Numbered from the stretch's first letter, positions 24,001-36,536 are shown. The stretch is DNA of 64,000 nucleotides from Capitulum mitella (GCA_030062745.1 CP099840.1:18225382-18289381), one strand, 5' to 3'. A program made the numbers and translations. The notes: generated by a model from the letters alone, not told the origin.

Positions 24001-27000
24001 TCAGGCCAGCACCGGGCACCCGGACAGCACAGGACAACGGCGCCGACCAGCACCGGGCACCCGCACAGCACAGGACAACGGCGCCAACGACAGCGTGCCC
24101 CGGTCCGGGGAGCAGGCAGCTCGACAGAGCAGTCACAGTTCGTCGACGGTCGTCCCGACCGGGGTCTGTCCCGGCGTCGTCCCGCCACACCTCACGTTGG
24201 CGGGCCGTGCATGCCAATCGAGCTGACATGTTCTGAGAACGACTATGAATACGCGACGGAAGCTGATCGTAACTGCCGGGTCTGCGATAACGTACGACGA
24301 CCACTTTTCGGTCTCTAGGTCGACGCTGACAATGCCTGTACAGCCGGTCGTGGCGCCAGGCGTTTGCCTGCAGAGCACGCGCTCGGCAGCGACCGGCCCG
24401 GCGTGACGAACATTGAGCCGCAGTGTAAATGAAGCCACCTGCCGGCCGGTCGCTGGATAAGCGGGTATCAGCGCCGGCCGATACGGCTCCGTCTGGCAGC
24501 GTGCATGGCCTCCGTGGCACCAACTGGCGACGAGCCGCGGCCGTCGGCACACCTCACAGCACCCACCACCCAACAGACAGGCACGCGACGCCGATCAAGG
24601 AGGACTTCGGCAGGCGATAAAAGTGCAACTGCAATCATCGAATCACAATGCTGCCCGAACGAACGCGAGGCGACACAATCGCGAAAGCGGCCGCGTTGCA
24701 GGCTCGGCCGACAGCAGCTGTGCATGGACAATGAAAGAAGGGTCCTGGACCGGGCCGGAAAAGACAGGGCGACGCAGACAATAGCGGTCGGGCAGTGCCA
24801 GGCCGAGCTCGTTCTGCGCTGCAGGGCCGGTCCGGACCGGCTGCGGCGCGGCGCCACCGTCGCTCCGTTTCCGCCGGCTTAACATGTGGACCACCAGCCG
24901 GCCGCCGGGCCACACATCCCGCTCCGAGCCGTCGTAAACAAAGGACGGCCGCCAGGCACGCCGCCGCCCGGCCACGCCGCTCTCCAGAACCAGCGGTCCC
25001 GGCGGCAACCGCCCAGAAACGGCGAGGACCGGCAGCGACCGATGACGACCGGTGACGACCGGTGACGACCGCCGAGCATCGGCGAGGGCAGCCATCGCCG
25101 AGGACCGGTGATGATCACCCGGAGCTACCGAGGACCGGCGAGGACTCAGAGGACTAACAGGATGAGACCAGGAGGGGTCTCGTAGCTGTGTAAGGGCGGA
25201 AGACGGCGCGTGCAGTTCGCGGGACAGGGTTGGAGGGGGAAGGAAGCCTGGGGAAGACGGCAGGCCTCGTCTGGCTGGCGCGGAAGACGGTCGGCGTTAC
25301 TCGGTCGGGTATCTGACCATATCCGTCCGGTCCGGAAGGCGGTCGGTGATCCAGGGTCGGCTTTGACAACGTTTGTCGTCGCACCACTGCGCAGCCACCA
25401 GCTGGCGACCAGGCCACCAGGACCCGCCATCCCTGGCGGCTGGCCGGCCGTTACTCTTCCCCGTGGCTCTGTCGACCCGACCCCTGCTAGTTTCCCGTCT
25501 CCCGGTCCGCCCACACCCACCGCCCTGCGTCTCCCGGCCCGCGCGGGGGTGGCCGAGACGACCTGCTGCGCCCGGGCGGGCGACAGGGTCCAGCTGATCC
25601 GTCACCTCCAGCCGAGCCCCGCAGGCGGCTGGCAGATCGGGGCGGCGCGGCGGCGCGCTCGCTGGCACTCCGTCACCTTCTGACGTCCAGACATTACGGC
25701 TTTACTTTCGACATCGGCCCGCACTGACGCCGGCCCAGAAATCCCTGTAAATGGCTGTCGCAGAGAATATAAACGAAGAAGAAAACGGAGAGCGCCCAAA
25801 GCGCCCATCACAGCCGGCGCGTCTGGCTCCTGAGTCCCGGCGCCGTGCCTCTGAGATGACTCGCGAAACGCGCCACCAGCACGCGGCCCAAATTCCCGAC
25901 CAGCGCGTCACATGGACCTGATCTGACACGGACGGTGCCTTCCTCCCGCTGCCGTTCGGACGGGAGGCAGTCTCGCGTCCGTCAGCTGACAGACGGGTGA
26001 AGGGGCGCCGAGCGGCAGCCCCGGGCCGTCGCCGCTCAGCCATCGGCGGGCCGGCGAAAGGGAGCAGGCGGCGCCCCTTCTCCGCGCCGTGTGGCAAGAG
26101 GCGCGCCGTTCGCCCGTATGGCGTCCACCAGCCGCTGGCGTCACGGCTGACGGGGTGACGTGACGGCCGGCGCACTGTTACCAGGCGCACGGACAGCGCG
26201 CGCCCGCGCAGTCAGCGATGGTCACCAGTCACACGATCAGACCGCAGGCGGCGGCGTGACGGCGATGGACCGGTGGTTCGATGTCCAGGGAACCGTTGAC
26301 GATCGCTGTCCATGGGTGGACCTTTAATGTAAGTTGGGGGTTAATGATGCAGGTGCATCCTCAACGTCACAAAAAATTAACAATACCCCAGTGGCGTTCC
26401 ATGGGAAAAATGGGATTCAAAATGGCGTGCGCAACCCCAACAATTTGGGAACGTTCCGCTCTTGCCACTGTCCGATGGTCAGTGCTTGCTTCGAGGACAG
26501 AGAACCAACATCTGACGGCCAGGGCGTCCTCTGAGGACAGCGCTACTCGGAGTTCTCGACAGACCAGCGGTCCATGGCGTGTCGCCCAAAGCTTGCGTCA
26601 ACTGAGATAACCATCGGAGCCATAAGCCAGTGAACGAAATCCCGCCAGTGCCAGCATCCATCTTCCGAGTGTTTGCCTGGCGTTGTTCCCGGTCTCCAGA
26701 GTCGACAATGGCTGAGTTATCGCGTGGGAAAATACCTTGCGCGGACATATTCCGGACCCGGACTGGGACAATGGCGGCCGGCGCCGATCGGTGCCGCAGA
26801 AAAACACGTGCGCCTGTCACTGCCAGCTTTCTAATGCGACACCGAAGCTCATACCCAGTCTGCACAAAGGCTGGAACAGTGCAGCTGACTACTGTGGACA
26901 GCACAGGACAGTCAAACCTCCGTGCATTAGTTTTGGTGGATATTTTCCACGATTATGACTGAAAGCCGATCCAATTTCGCGGATGACCATTTCAGTTTAA

Positions 27001-30000
27001 GTGCTAGTTTCTGGGAAACGTTTGGTCACGATCCGAAAGCAACGAAGATCACTTCCCATAGAGCATAATGCATTAAAAAGTCATGCTAATGGGGTGCCCT
27101 GGTAGAGGCCACCAGGGCGTCACAGAAAAAACCAAGCCAACTGAACGCAACCGGACCGTTTGGGTACCATAGGGCCGGGCGTTTGGGTCAGCTGACAGGT
27201 CTGTGTGTTTGCAAATCCGCCAGTGGTCAGGGGCGGATTATAGGGGTGTTGTGATCGGGATGTGAACTCGGCATAAACTTTCAGCATTCATTAAGAATGA
27301 GAAATATGCATCCTCTCCCTGTTTTTTTGTCTTTTTTCACTTTTTCACTTCAATATGAGTAATTTCGAAAATCCTCCAAAAAGGCACGGACGGTTTGACG
27401 CTGGCAGTAAGCAAGGCCCCCGAGAAAGCTCCCGATTGGGCGAATGAGGCGCGCTGTGGCCCATAATACGGGAGCGGGGTCAACAGCCGTGCTGGAGCGA
27501 AACGTCTCGAGCTCCGTCACGTGCCAGGCCGTTCTTCCGTGCGGAGACAAGCCGGCACGGCGCCCGGCAGGCAGGCATTCGAGACCCCGGCGCGCCAACC
27601 CGCGGCCAGGTGTTCAGCGGGCATGACCCGAGGCAAAGGAGCACCGAAATCCACTGTCGGTCCTAACAGCGCTCCCGACGAGCCTCCGACGCAGCAGGGG
27701 GCCAGGTCGGCCGCTCGGGAGAACGGGTCGGCAGCTGTCCGCCGCCGCAGAGGTCCCGGCAAGTGACCGGGGAGGCGCGCTGGCCCGCGCCGCGTCGGAC
27801 CATTCGGGACTTCAGCCGCCTGCAGGCCGCAATCAGCCTGTCCAGCCGCCGCCGACGGCCGTGTCGTAACCGTCCGACGGCGACCGTGCGCCCGCCTCTG
27901 GACGACGCCGCCGTCCCCGGCACGTGCCGTCTGTGCGTCACGTCACGTGCGCCGGCGGCGGAGCGTTGTCCGCCGTCAGCCGGCCGAGAAACTGCGAGCG
28001 CTGAGGTGTCGCGGCGGACGAGGTCGCGCGGTGCCCTCCGCCGGCGCCGACTTGGCCTCTTTCCTGCGCCGCCGCCACCCGGCCTCCGGTAAACAACAAA
28101 AATGGGCCGCGCCAGGTGAGAGCAGCGGGCGGCGGCGGCGGCGGCGGCGGCGCGAGGAACGCAGCGCTGTGTCACGCCGACCCTGCAGGCAACCCCGTCA
28201 CGCGGCCGCGCTGCAGAGGCGCCGTCACGCGGCCGCGCCGCCCTGCAGTGGACTCTGTCACGCCAGCACGCGCCGGAGAAATCCGGAAGGCGTCGCCGAG
28301 TGTCTCCGAGATCCGGCCGACTGAGACGACCGTCCGCAAACGGCGACGTGCGGCCAGCTGGGCCCACCGAACGGCCTATGGCGTGACAGGCTCGGGCCCA
28401 GGCGGGCCTCCCTGTCCCCGGGACGTGAGAGGAATGGCAGCAGGAAGTTTCACGGCGCGTCTCTGAGCGTGACCTGTCTTGTGATGGCAGGTCAGGCAAG
28501 GTCAAACCCGACTGGCCCTCGGGCACCACGTTCATCCCTGACCTGTGGTCACAGCTGATCAGATCGGAGGTCGCGTCTCGTTTCTCCATCCCTCCCGACA
28601 GTCATGTCCAATCGTGACCTCAGGTCAGACCGGGTCACGCCCGGCCGCCCATCGGTCGGCCGAGCGGCACTATCAGACCTCAGCCGGCACGCAGAGCCTG
28701 ACGACAGCTGCACGAGCCGCTCCTACCGTTACCTGTGCCGAACGGGGCAAACGACCCGGCCGTCGAGCCGGCGGCGGCGGGCCCACGCTGTCGCACAAGA
28801 GTACCGCCGAGCCGGCGGCGCCAGCGCCCGAATCGGGGTTACGCGGTGTTGAGGAGGAGTGGGGGAGTGGGGGGAGGGGAGGGCGCACGCGACTTCAGCA
28901 GGCAGGGCAGTGGCCGCCACCGCTGCCGCCGTACCAGAGCACGGATCACAGTGTCTGCAGTCGGTGCGGGCTGCAGAGGTACACAATCTCGGTGGCGCGA
29001 CCTCACACCACTGGGGGAAATCAGGGTAACGTTGCTTTAGAAGAGTGAAGGCACCGTCTGCACCACCGCAGCGCCCACCATGAGGTCACGTTGCAAATGA
29101 CCTGGGCAACTTTTCACCGGCAGGTGTGTATGAACGGTGGGCGCACTTACATGATACCAAATTTTGCAACGTCTCACACGATTCACCATCAACTGCCATT
29201 TTCTCCCCGATTTGCTGCAAAGTAAAGTAAACTGCTGCGCCAAAACGCAACATTACAACCAGACCAAAGCGACCACCGCATGGGTAAACCGTACCAATAT
29301 GCGTTGAGAAATAAACACACTGTCGGCATTTAGATATATACCTTAAGGGTAAGTTTAACGTTCGGACTTCTCTTAACCGACGAGTTATCGTGGATGAGAA
29401 GCCCAGCCTTGAGACTAATCGCAATACGCTGTCTCGTGAGTCAACTTGCAAGCCCGCCGGTACACAAAAAGAGCCTGGAACTTTTGCCAAAAGATTTCTT
29501 CACCTCACTGGGGCTGAACGTTTGGCATTGCAACACGAAAAATAATAAATTTACCTTTAATGGCGAGGTATCCAGTCTGCTGCTTTGGTTGCCTGGCCAC
29601 TGGCACATCATCCAATGACTCGTCCCGCTAGCTGCCACTGAGCTTATTGAACGACCAAATCACTTAGGATACAATATGGCGCTTCACATGGTTATGACCA
29701 TTAACCTGGTGTAGCTGGAACGCTGCCAGCTTGTGCTCCTCCCCTTCGTAGCCAGCGAAATTTCGCAACGCGACAGAAAACGCACGCCGCTGTGTTGCAC
29801 AAGCGAAACCGTCCGGTTCACGAGAGTCACGAGCAGACGAGTTGCTTCACGTGACCTTCGTGCATACTGGCGGCAGGCGAGGTAACCCGCCACTTGGCAC
29901 CGTGAGCCGACCGAGGAGCGGCGGTCACGAGCCGGGAGGTCTTTCGGCCGGGCCGAGGCTGCCAGGACCGCGTCTCTTGCGAGCCCACACACACAAGCGC

Positions 30001-33000
30001 CAGTCGAAGGCGCGGGCGACGCGCAGAGGACGCCGGCCGAGCCGCAGCCGACCGAGAGGCCCTGCCCGGACCCGGCGGGCTCGCACAGTTAGTGGTCCGC
30101 CCACACAGTTAGGTCGGATCGGTAATGTTTGCCTGAGGCGCCGCGGCCGCCACGCTCTGTCGTACTCAGTCGCGTGCTGACGAATGGAGACTTCATTTAA
30201 CGGAGTGGTTCCGGCTGGCCCGGCCGGCGGCCTTCCGCCTGCTGACGGCGGCGGCGGCGAGCAGCGACGCGTTTCGACACCTCCGGCGCGGAGAACGAGA
30301 GACGGGACCGGCTCAAACGAACGGCAGTCAGCCATCGACTGCTGCATCATCGCATCATCCGGCGTCGGTGTCGACGTTAGCCCTCAGTGGGCGGGAAAAA
30401 CGCCAACGACCTGCATTGTGCGACGCGAGATAAAAACACTAGCATAACAGGGTCACCGACCCACATAGGTGACGTGCCGAACGACGTTATTGTCGCCTGT
30501 GGTGCCATGGCTGCCTGAGTCACCACATTTCAGAACGGAAATGCCCAAAACCCTTGAAAGTGGGCACAGGACCAGACACGGGCGCCCGTTCTGGCGGATG
30601 CGATGTGTGAGGTGGACGACATATCTCCGACATGGGGTCTCGAGCTATCGCACAGACCAGACTGGTATTCCCGGGTTGCGGCAGACATGCCCCACACCCC
30701 GGACGCGAACCACGCGACCCTGGCAGTGACCAGACTGACCTTGGGCAGCTTCCGGCGCATGATGAGGCCGTCGTCCTCCACGTAGTCGGGCACGTCGTGG
30801 CGCTTGGTGAAGTTGAACACCATGCTGCTGTCCGGGGCTTGGTGCCACTTGGGCTTGGGTGCTGACTGGACGGCGGGAGCGGCTGGTGTCCCCGGGCCGG
30901 AGGCGGCCGGGACGGCGGCGGGGGCGGCTGGCCGGTTCACCGGCGGCGGCCGGGCCACGGTAGCCGCCACGGCCGCCGTCTTCTGTACCGGCAGAGCCGC
31001 CGGCGCCGGAGCCGGGTCGGTCCGGACCGACGCCGCGCTCGAGGTCGGCTTGAGCGCCGGCGGCGACTGCGGCGCGATCTGCTCTGCCGGCCGGCTTAGC
31101 TCCGACCTGGGCACCGGCTTCAGGACGACGCCCTGGAACGGCGCCGGCCGCGGCGGCGCAGTCTCGATGGTCAGCGGCGACAGCGGCTTCCTGGTCTCCA
31201 GTACGGCCTTGCGGGGCGGCAGCGCCGGCGGCGGCGCGTCCTGCTTCTGCGCTGGTGCCGGCACCGGCGCCGGCGGCTCCCTGGCTCCGTTCAGGATCAG
31301 TCCGGTCGACTTGGTCCCCGCCGTCACCTCCTCCAGGTCCTTCTTCTTCAGATACTCAGTGCCGATAACGGCGATCTCCTTCTCCACCACGCTGTTCTTG
31401 ACGTGGTTAAGCGTGTTCTTACGCAGGTTGAATTCGTCGCGCTGCTCAAGCTTCCTGGTCGGCTTGATGATGCCGACCTGGCGCCGCACCGGCGACGAGA
31501 TGGGCGAGGCCGGCTCCAGGCTCGGCTCGCGCGACAGAGGCCTCTGCAGGCCGCTCGACACCCGGACGGCGCTCGACGGCTGGGCAGGCGGACTCTGCTC
31601 AGCTGGCGGAATCGGTTGGCTCGGTTTGGGCGGCAGGCTCGGCGCCGGGGGGCTGGTCTCTAGGTGCTCGGCGCTCTCCTGGTTCGGCTGACCGGCCTCC
31701 TCGCGCTGCTGACCGCTCTCCTGACGCAGTTGGGTCCAGGAGGTGAGCGACCTCTCCTGGCGGCCGTCTGTCTCGGGCGATGCGAGCGGTGACGGCCGCC
31801 GGCCGCCGGCCGCCGAGCCGGGGCTGGCCGGAGCGGCGACCGGCACGAACGGCCGCACGCCCGAGCCCCGGACGGCAGCCGCTGACGGCTTCTCCCTGGA
31901 GCTGGTCTTCAGGGAGCTGGAGGAGGAGGAGACGGTCTTGACGGCCGACAGTCGGGAGGCCGTGGGCGGCGCGGCCGGCCGGGGACGGCCTGCGGGCCCT
32001 CTGCGTCGGCCGGTCTGTCGCACCGCGCGGGGCCGACACGCCCCGGGCGTCGGCCGCCGAGCGCGCGGCCGCCACCCGCCGCGGAGACGGCTCAAACAGC
32101 CGCTTCACCGTGCGCACGGTGTCGGGTGGCGGCAGCGCCTCGGCGCTGGGCGGCGGCTCGGCCATCGGAACGGCCCGCCCGGTGGCTGGCACCAGCACTG
32201 GATGCGCCGCCGACCGCGGCCGCGACTGCTCCACCAGCACGATCTTCTCGAGCCCTATCGGCGGCGGCGGCTTCCGGCCGTCGCGGCGCTGCAGCGGCCG
32301 ACTTCCGTCCGCCGGCGTCGGCCGGCCGGAAGCCAGGTCGCCCACCGACTTGGCGCGCTTCATTGAGTCGAGCCGGCCGCGGCCGCGGCCGCGATTCTCC
32401 AGCGCGAGAGTGTCCTGTGCGCTGCCGTTCTGGAGGGCGCCGTCCGGGTCGAGCATGTCCTCGAGGCTGGTGACCCGACGCAGGGTCGGCCGCCGACTGC
32501 CCGCCGACTCCCGCAGAGTGATCGAGATGTAGCGGTCCTTGAGGCGCGACACGATGCCCGGCCCGTAGCGCAGCTCCTCGCTGCTGGAGTCGGAGTCCTC
32601 GGGCCGCGCCTTGTCGCCGGCGGCCGGCCGCGAGAGTCGGCACGGCCGCCCGTAGCCGCGCCGGCTCGAGCTCGCCGCAGCCATGCTGCTGCTGGTCACG
32701 CTCACGCCCATCTTGAGCTCCCTATTGCGCCATGCGTCGCTGCTGTCGGCGCGGAACTGGCCGGCGCGCCGCTCGCGCCCGGCACCGCTCACGATGCCCA
32801 CGATCTCGCCGCGCTCCGTGACGTAGCGGCTCCTGCACCCGCCTTCGGCGGCGCCTGGCTTCAAACTGCCGCCAGTGGCGGCCCGCCCGCCACGCTGGCC
32901 GCTGGCCGCGGCTCGATCCGGCGCGGCGTCGGCGCGGCTCTGGCTCGGGCCGTCCCGGCCGAAGCCAGAGCCGGACGCCGGCCGCTCGCCGCGGACCGGT

Positions 33001-33119
33001 CCCGGCGGCCGGTCGCCGCCCGCCGGGGCGCCGCCGCGGGCTGCGCCGGCGCCCCTCTTCTCCAGCAGCTTCAGCTTCCAGGCGGGCAACTGCGCGGCCG
33101 CGCCGGCCTCGCTCGCCAT
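10752..33119 (-). CDS. Phostensin/taperin-like protein (gene span, at least 4 exons)
   Basis: Assembled from 33119-30740, 20521-20345, 11441-11324 and 10951-10752, about 960 residues. The N-terminus carries the family's PAWKLKLLEKR signature. It is followed by GIVSRLKDRYISITLRE, an RRVTSLEDMLD block and MKRAKSVGDLASG, all typical of phostensin/taperin proteins. The C-terminal half has NVVFINADIIICGKSSL, THEYPSESS and GLASYTPSKL, matching the phostensin PP1-binding and actin-linked homology domain. Family members cap or bundle actin and tether protein phosphatase 1, as in hair-cell stereocilia (taperin). The middle is low-complexity Pro/Ala/Ser. Phases 0, 0 and 1 agree across the three introns. 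The first exon contains one frame break. Assignment to the family is strong; PPP1R18 versus TPRN orthology is unresolved. Confidence 0.78.
10952..11323 (-). other. Phostensin-like intron 3
   Basis: GT-AG intron of 372 bp with nothing else recognised. Confidence 0.8.
11324..11441 (-). CDS. Phostensin/taperin-like exon 3
   Basis: Acceptor CTCTCGTCTGCCCCAG, then MVVSFSVSGPSTHEYPSESS and a Ser/Thr-rich stretch, ending at CTGG|GTAAGT in phase 1. The EYPSE block is a hallmark of the family's C-terminal domain. VVSF sits just after the basic end of exon 2 and resembles a PP1-docking RVxF-type motif with imperfect spacing. Confidence 0.83.
15836..15866. repeat. TTTA tetranucleotide microsatellite
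   Basis: About seven TTTA/TTTG units in phostensin-like intron 2. Confidence 0.9.
16431..16452. repeat. GGC trinucleotide run
   Basis: Seven uninterrupted GGC units. Confidence 0.9.
16581..16776. repeat. 20-bp minisatellite with acceptor-like units
   Basis: About ten copies of a 20-bp unit close to TTCCTCTGACGGCCACAGGC. Each contains a short pyrimidine stretch followed by CACAG|G, so it resembles a plus-strand 3' splice site. Confidence 0.93.
18341..18450. repeat. 60-bp tandem duplication
   Basis: CCACCGTCTGCTGACCACAC begins at 18341 and again at 18401, followed by nearly identical sequence ending at GGTCACCGAT. Confidence 0.9.
20345..20521 (-). CDS. Phostensin/taperin-like exon 2
   Basis: Acceptor GTGTTTTCCAG, then 59 codons: SGDSGYVILPGFDPG, acidic CDDDL, GPPSPCNVVFINADIIICG, and a Lys-rich end (KKPKTKK), closing at AAG|GTAAGT. 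Phase 0 on both sides fits its neighbours. Its less biased composition and strong splice sites make it stand out from the surrounding intron. Confidence 0.82.
20985..21073. repeat. Compound AT microsatellite
   Basis: Interrupted TA/ATAC/ATCA runs over about 90 bp. Confidence 0.9.
24009..24090. repeat. 41-bp tandem duplication
   Basis: CACCGGGCACCC starts at 24010 and 24051, each followed by GACAGCACAGG/CACAGCACAGG and ACAACGGCGCC. Confidence 0.88.
28127..28153. repeat. GGC trinucleotide run
   Basis: About nine GGC units in CpG-rich intron sequence. Confidence 0.9.
30740..33119 (-). CDS. Phostensin/taperin-like exon 1 (frame break inside)
   Basis: ATG at 33119-33117. The first frame reads from the PAWKLKLLEKR motif (about residues 12-22) to TVRTVKRLFEPSPRR near 32060. 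The second frame takes over by about 31960 with TASRLSAVKTVSSS and runs to VFNFTKRHDVPDYVEDDG and MRRKLPK. It ends at AAG|GTCAGT (30740, phase 0). The switch needs a one-base change (modulo 3) between about 31960 and 32060. A 34-bp GT-AG segment there would restore frame but is shorter than usual introns, so an assembly indel or a mutation is as likely. Very GC-rich (Ala, Pro, Arg, Ser). Confidence 0.8.
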
Positions 33120-33520
33120 GGCCGCCGCCGACGCGTCACTGGCGGCGGGAAGTACTTCCGGCGAGCGGCCGCGGCGGCCGGGCGTGTCGGCGCGGCGGGC
33201 CGGGACGCGTTCAGCCGCCGCCCGCCCGCGCCGGACGGTGCGTTACCACTGCCGCGCGTCGCACACCGGCCGCCGCCGATCGCGGCGTTTCATAGCGCAG
33301 CTGTTCAGAAACCGGCAGCTTAGTGGGCCGAGCGGCGGCCGCGCGGCCAGCCGACCGTGGCGGCGCCGCAGAGGACGCGCCGGCCGACAGCAGACTGGCC
33401 GCCGCGCGGCGGCCCTCCCCTTCCCCCGGTGCCGCCCTGCCGGCATTATTCAATCGGCGCGCGGCTGGCGGACCGGCTCCAGCCCGTGGCCGCGGGGAGG
33501 GGGACGGCACGCGCCAGTCG
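33120..33520 (-). promoter_or_regulatory. CpG-rich region before the phostensin-like start codon
   Basis: Dense CG dinucleotides and strong GC bias directly upstream of the ATG at 33119. A promoter/5' UTR role is inferred from position and composition; no TATA or initiator motif is convincing. Confidence 0.3.
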
Positions 33521-33539
33521 CCGGCAGGACCGCCCAGCC

Positions 33540-34015
33540 CGGATCAGCAGGACCCTAGGCCCGGATCAGCAGGACCCCGGGTCAGGGTCAGCAGGACCCC
33601 AGGTCAGGGTCAGCAGGGCCCCAGGTCAGGGTCAGAAGGACCCAGGTCAGGGTCACCAGGAACCCAGGTCAGGGTCAGCAGGGCCCCAGGTCAGGGTCAG
33701 CAGGACCCCAGGTCCGGGTCGGTAGGACCCAGGTCCGGATCAGCAGAACTACCAGGTCCGGATCAGCAGGATACTAAGTCCGGATCAGCAGAACCCCCGG
33801 TCCAAATCAGCAGGACACCAGGCCCGGATCGGTAGACCCCAGGTCCGGGTCGGTAGGACCCCAGGTCCGGGTCAGCAGAACCCCAGGTCCGGATCAGCAG
33901 AACCCCAGGTCCGGATCGGCAGGACCCCAAGTCCGGGTCGGTAGGACCGCCAGGTCCGGATGAGCGGAACCCCAGGTCCGGATAAGCGGAAGAGCCAGGT
34001 CGGGATCAGCAGAAC
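33540..34015. repeat. Minisatellite of about 22 bp
   Basis: About twenty degenerate copies of a unit like CAGGTCAGGGTCAGCAGGACCC, grading into a CAGGTCCGGATCAGCAGAACCC form. It lies upstream of the phostensin-like gene, which is on the minus strand. Confidence 0.93.
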
Positions 34016-34019
34016 CGGC

Positions 34020-36240
34020 AACCCCTGAGGTGTTGCCGACCGTTCACCAGCTACCGAGCCTGATTTGCTACTATCTTTATTGCGTCCGGGAATGGTATTG
34101 TGGCCATTGTGAGATTGCGGCGAAGTGCGAGGGCTCGCAGCCTCCAAGTTCGGCTCTGATAGCGTTCGGAAAGCGATTTGGTGTGATGACTCGACACGGT
34201 TGTGGTGACAGAGTCTCCGTACACCGAGCTTCTCCTGCACCTAACGCCCTTGGTGAGGTCCAGGCCACGAACTGAGAACCGCTAGTGTACTGAATCAGTA
34301 GCGTATCCAGAATGCTCGTAAAGGGACCCTATGAAATGGCGCAACCGAAGATTCTAACAATAAAGTACATACATTACTCTTCATTTTAGAGCATTTTTGG
34401 CTGTTAAACAAATCATGTGTGATACCGGCCAATTTTTGGAAATCTCTGATCATAACCGAGGGTCAATTGACCCCTCTGACCCTCTCTGGCTACTCTACTG
34501 CACTAAACGGACCACTATGTAAGGTCAGCTCCTTTGGGCTGAACGCCATTTCTTTGTATACGTCATTGATGCAGTGTTGGTCTGCATGTCGAAAATTAGC
34601 GATCCGAACTGGTGGGCCGGTTCAGGAGCTGACAGTATTCCATCACGTGATGACTGTCCTCGGAAGCTCAACGGACGACTAGTTCTGTCTGTTTCAAAGC
34701 AATCCACCGTATCTGTTCCGTTCCAATTATGGATTTGGACCCGGCACCTGGTGTAATTTGCTCACGATTCTCCAACATTCGGCGCGGTTCGTTTCGGCAA
34801 TATGACATGAAGTCAGTGAGCCTCGGCTCCGTGTGGTGGACCAGAGGCACGCCCATTCGCCAGTCACGTTCAGCGCCCCGGTAGGAAAATAACGGACGAG
34901 ACGGCAGTGAAAGTTCGGTTCTGGCAACTTTTTCCAAGTTTTTATCGGCTTTCTTTTCAAATCCTAGGCAAGTTCCACGTCGGAAGTCCAATGACGGTTT
35001 CGAATCGCCGTCCGAGCTGGGGTGGTTTTACGGTAACATTGGGTGCGGAACGAAACTGGGAATCTCTGGCAGCTTCCAGTCTCCAGCCGCCGCTAGGATA
35101 ACGCCATATAAGCTGGATGTCACGTACACCGTGGGACGGCAGAGTATAAGCTCACATGCCAGAACGGCTGCAGTGAAACCCGCCAACTGAGATTGCACGG
35201 GCCGCGGTCCATGGTCACTGGCGCACGCCAAGATCACGTCTCACGGCCAGAGTCACGGCGAATGCTGCGGCCCTGCCCAGCAGGCGCATTAGGAGACTCG
35301 ATGCCAGAGACTGTCTTAACCGGAACAAGCGGACTGAAGAACGAAACAAAGCACGTGCTCCTCGACAACGGAAACAGATGAAGCAGGACATTGTTTTATT
35401 CATCACAGTTACACCATTACGTGAGCATGCCACGCAGTCTTACGTTCACCGCAGGAGAACAGAGAGCACTTCTCACTGATAATAGCCCCTCACACGCGAC
35501 CATTGTCACCAAACGCGACATCAAGAATAATCACCGCGCCTTGGCGGCGACTGATCGGCTCCCCGCCGTTCCGTTTGTCCGTGCCGTCAGCTGACCGGAC
35601 CCCGACGGCGGCCGCAAGTTGCTGCACTTTCACCCGTTATCGGCCAGCCTGGTAATCGGCGGCGCCGCCTCAGCCCGCAGCCGGCCTGCCGCGCCCCCAG
35701 AAGTCGCCGGGCAACACGGAGCCGGCAGCGGGGCGGCCCGGCGGCCCGACAAAAACGGCTTCACTGCCGACCTCCGCGCCGGCCGGGCGACAGCCACCGG
35801 ACCAATCGCGCGCACCGGGACCGCAGAAAACAATCAACGGCAAAAACTGGACAAAGCGCCGCGCCACACCACGAGGGCGCCAACAAGGGTCCCACTCACT
35901 TTCACACCTCCAAACCCAGACCTGAAACCTGCTGAACCGCATAGTTACACCGGTAGCAGTGTAAGGGATGTGACGCAAAATGTGAACTGAGACGGTTCAA
36001 TACATGGCCAGTTATAAGAAAACCCAGATATTATCAGGGCAAAAAGAAGGTCATTAAGATAGCTGGACCTGGCTGTGGATCCGGAAACATGATGCAATCG
36101 AACTTGTCAGCACGAGAAACCGACGCTTACAAAGACAGGGAAAGTTGGTTCCGTATACGGATCTGACCAAGGCAAAACACCCCATGCATTCGTCCGGACA
36201 GCGATCCTCCTTTCCAGGAGCTGCACAGCACCGCCGACCG
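34020..36240. other. Intergenic DNA, nothing recognised
   Basis: About 2.2 kb between the two minisatellites with no recognisable coding exon. Some of it may be the VPS13 3' UTR or the phostensin-like upstream region. Confidence 0.5.
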
Positions 36241-36244
36241 TCCA

Positions 36245-36508
36245 GGGTCAACACAGCGCCGCCATTCGTCCAGGGCCAACACAGCGCCGCCGTCCGTCCA
36301 GGGCCGACACAGCGCCGCCGTCCATCCCGGGCCAACACAGCGCCGCCGTCCGTCCCGGGCCAACACAGCGCCGCCGTCCGTCCAGGGTCGACACAGCGCC
36401 GCCGTCCATCCCGGGCCAACACAGCACCGCCATTCGTCCAGGGCCAACACAGCGCCGCCGTCCGTCCAGGGTCGACACAGCGCCGCCGTCCGTCCAGGGT
36501 CGACATAT
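36245..36508. repeat. 28-bp minisatellite
   Basis: About nine copies of a 28-bp unit: ACACAGCGCCGCC followed by GTCCGTCCAGGG (or CATTCGTCCAGGG) and TCG/CCA. Unit starts at 36251, 36279 and 36307 show the period. It lies 1.2-1.4 kb beyond the VPS13 stop codon. Confidence 0.95.
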
Positions 36509-36536
36509 GGTCGCCGTCCGTGCTGGTCCGGCATCA

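Larger units (their letters stand above)
20522..30739 (-). other. Phostensin-like intron 1, about 10.2 kb
   Basis: No convincing nested gene. The 23.8-28.9 kb part is very GC- and CpG-rich with overlapping open frames on both strands of low-complexity composition. Contents include the AT microsatellite at 20985, a 41-bp duplication at 24009, short GACCGGTGAC/GAGGACCGG repeats near 25030-25145 and a GGC run at 28127. An unrecognised alternative first exon or CpG-island promoter could hide here. Confidence 0.55.

Noticed and set aside
27200..27300. Possible transposon end (AGGGGCGGATTATAGGGG)
   Set aside because: Looks like a known style of element end, but no matching partner end or target duplication was found.
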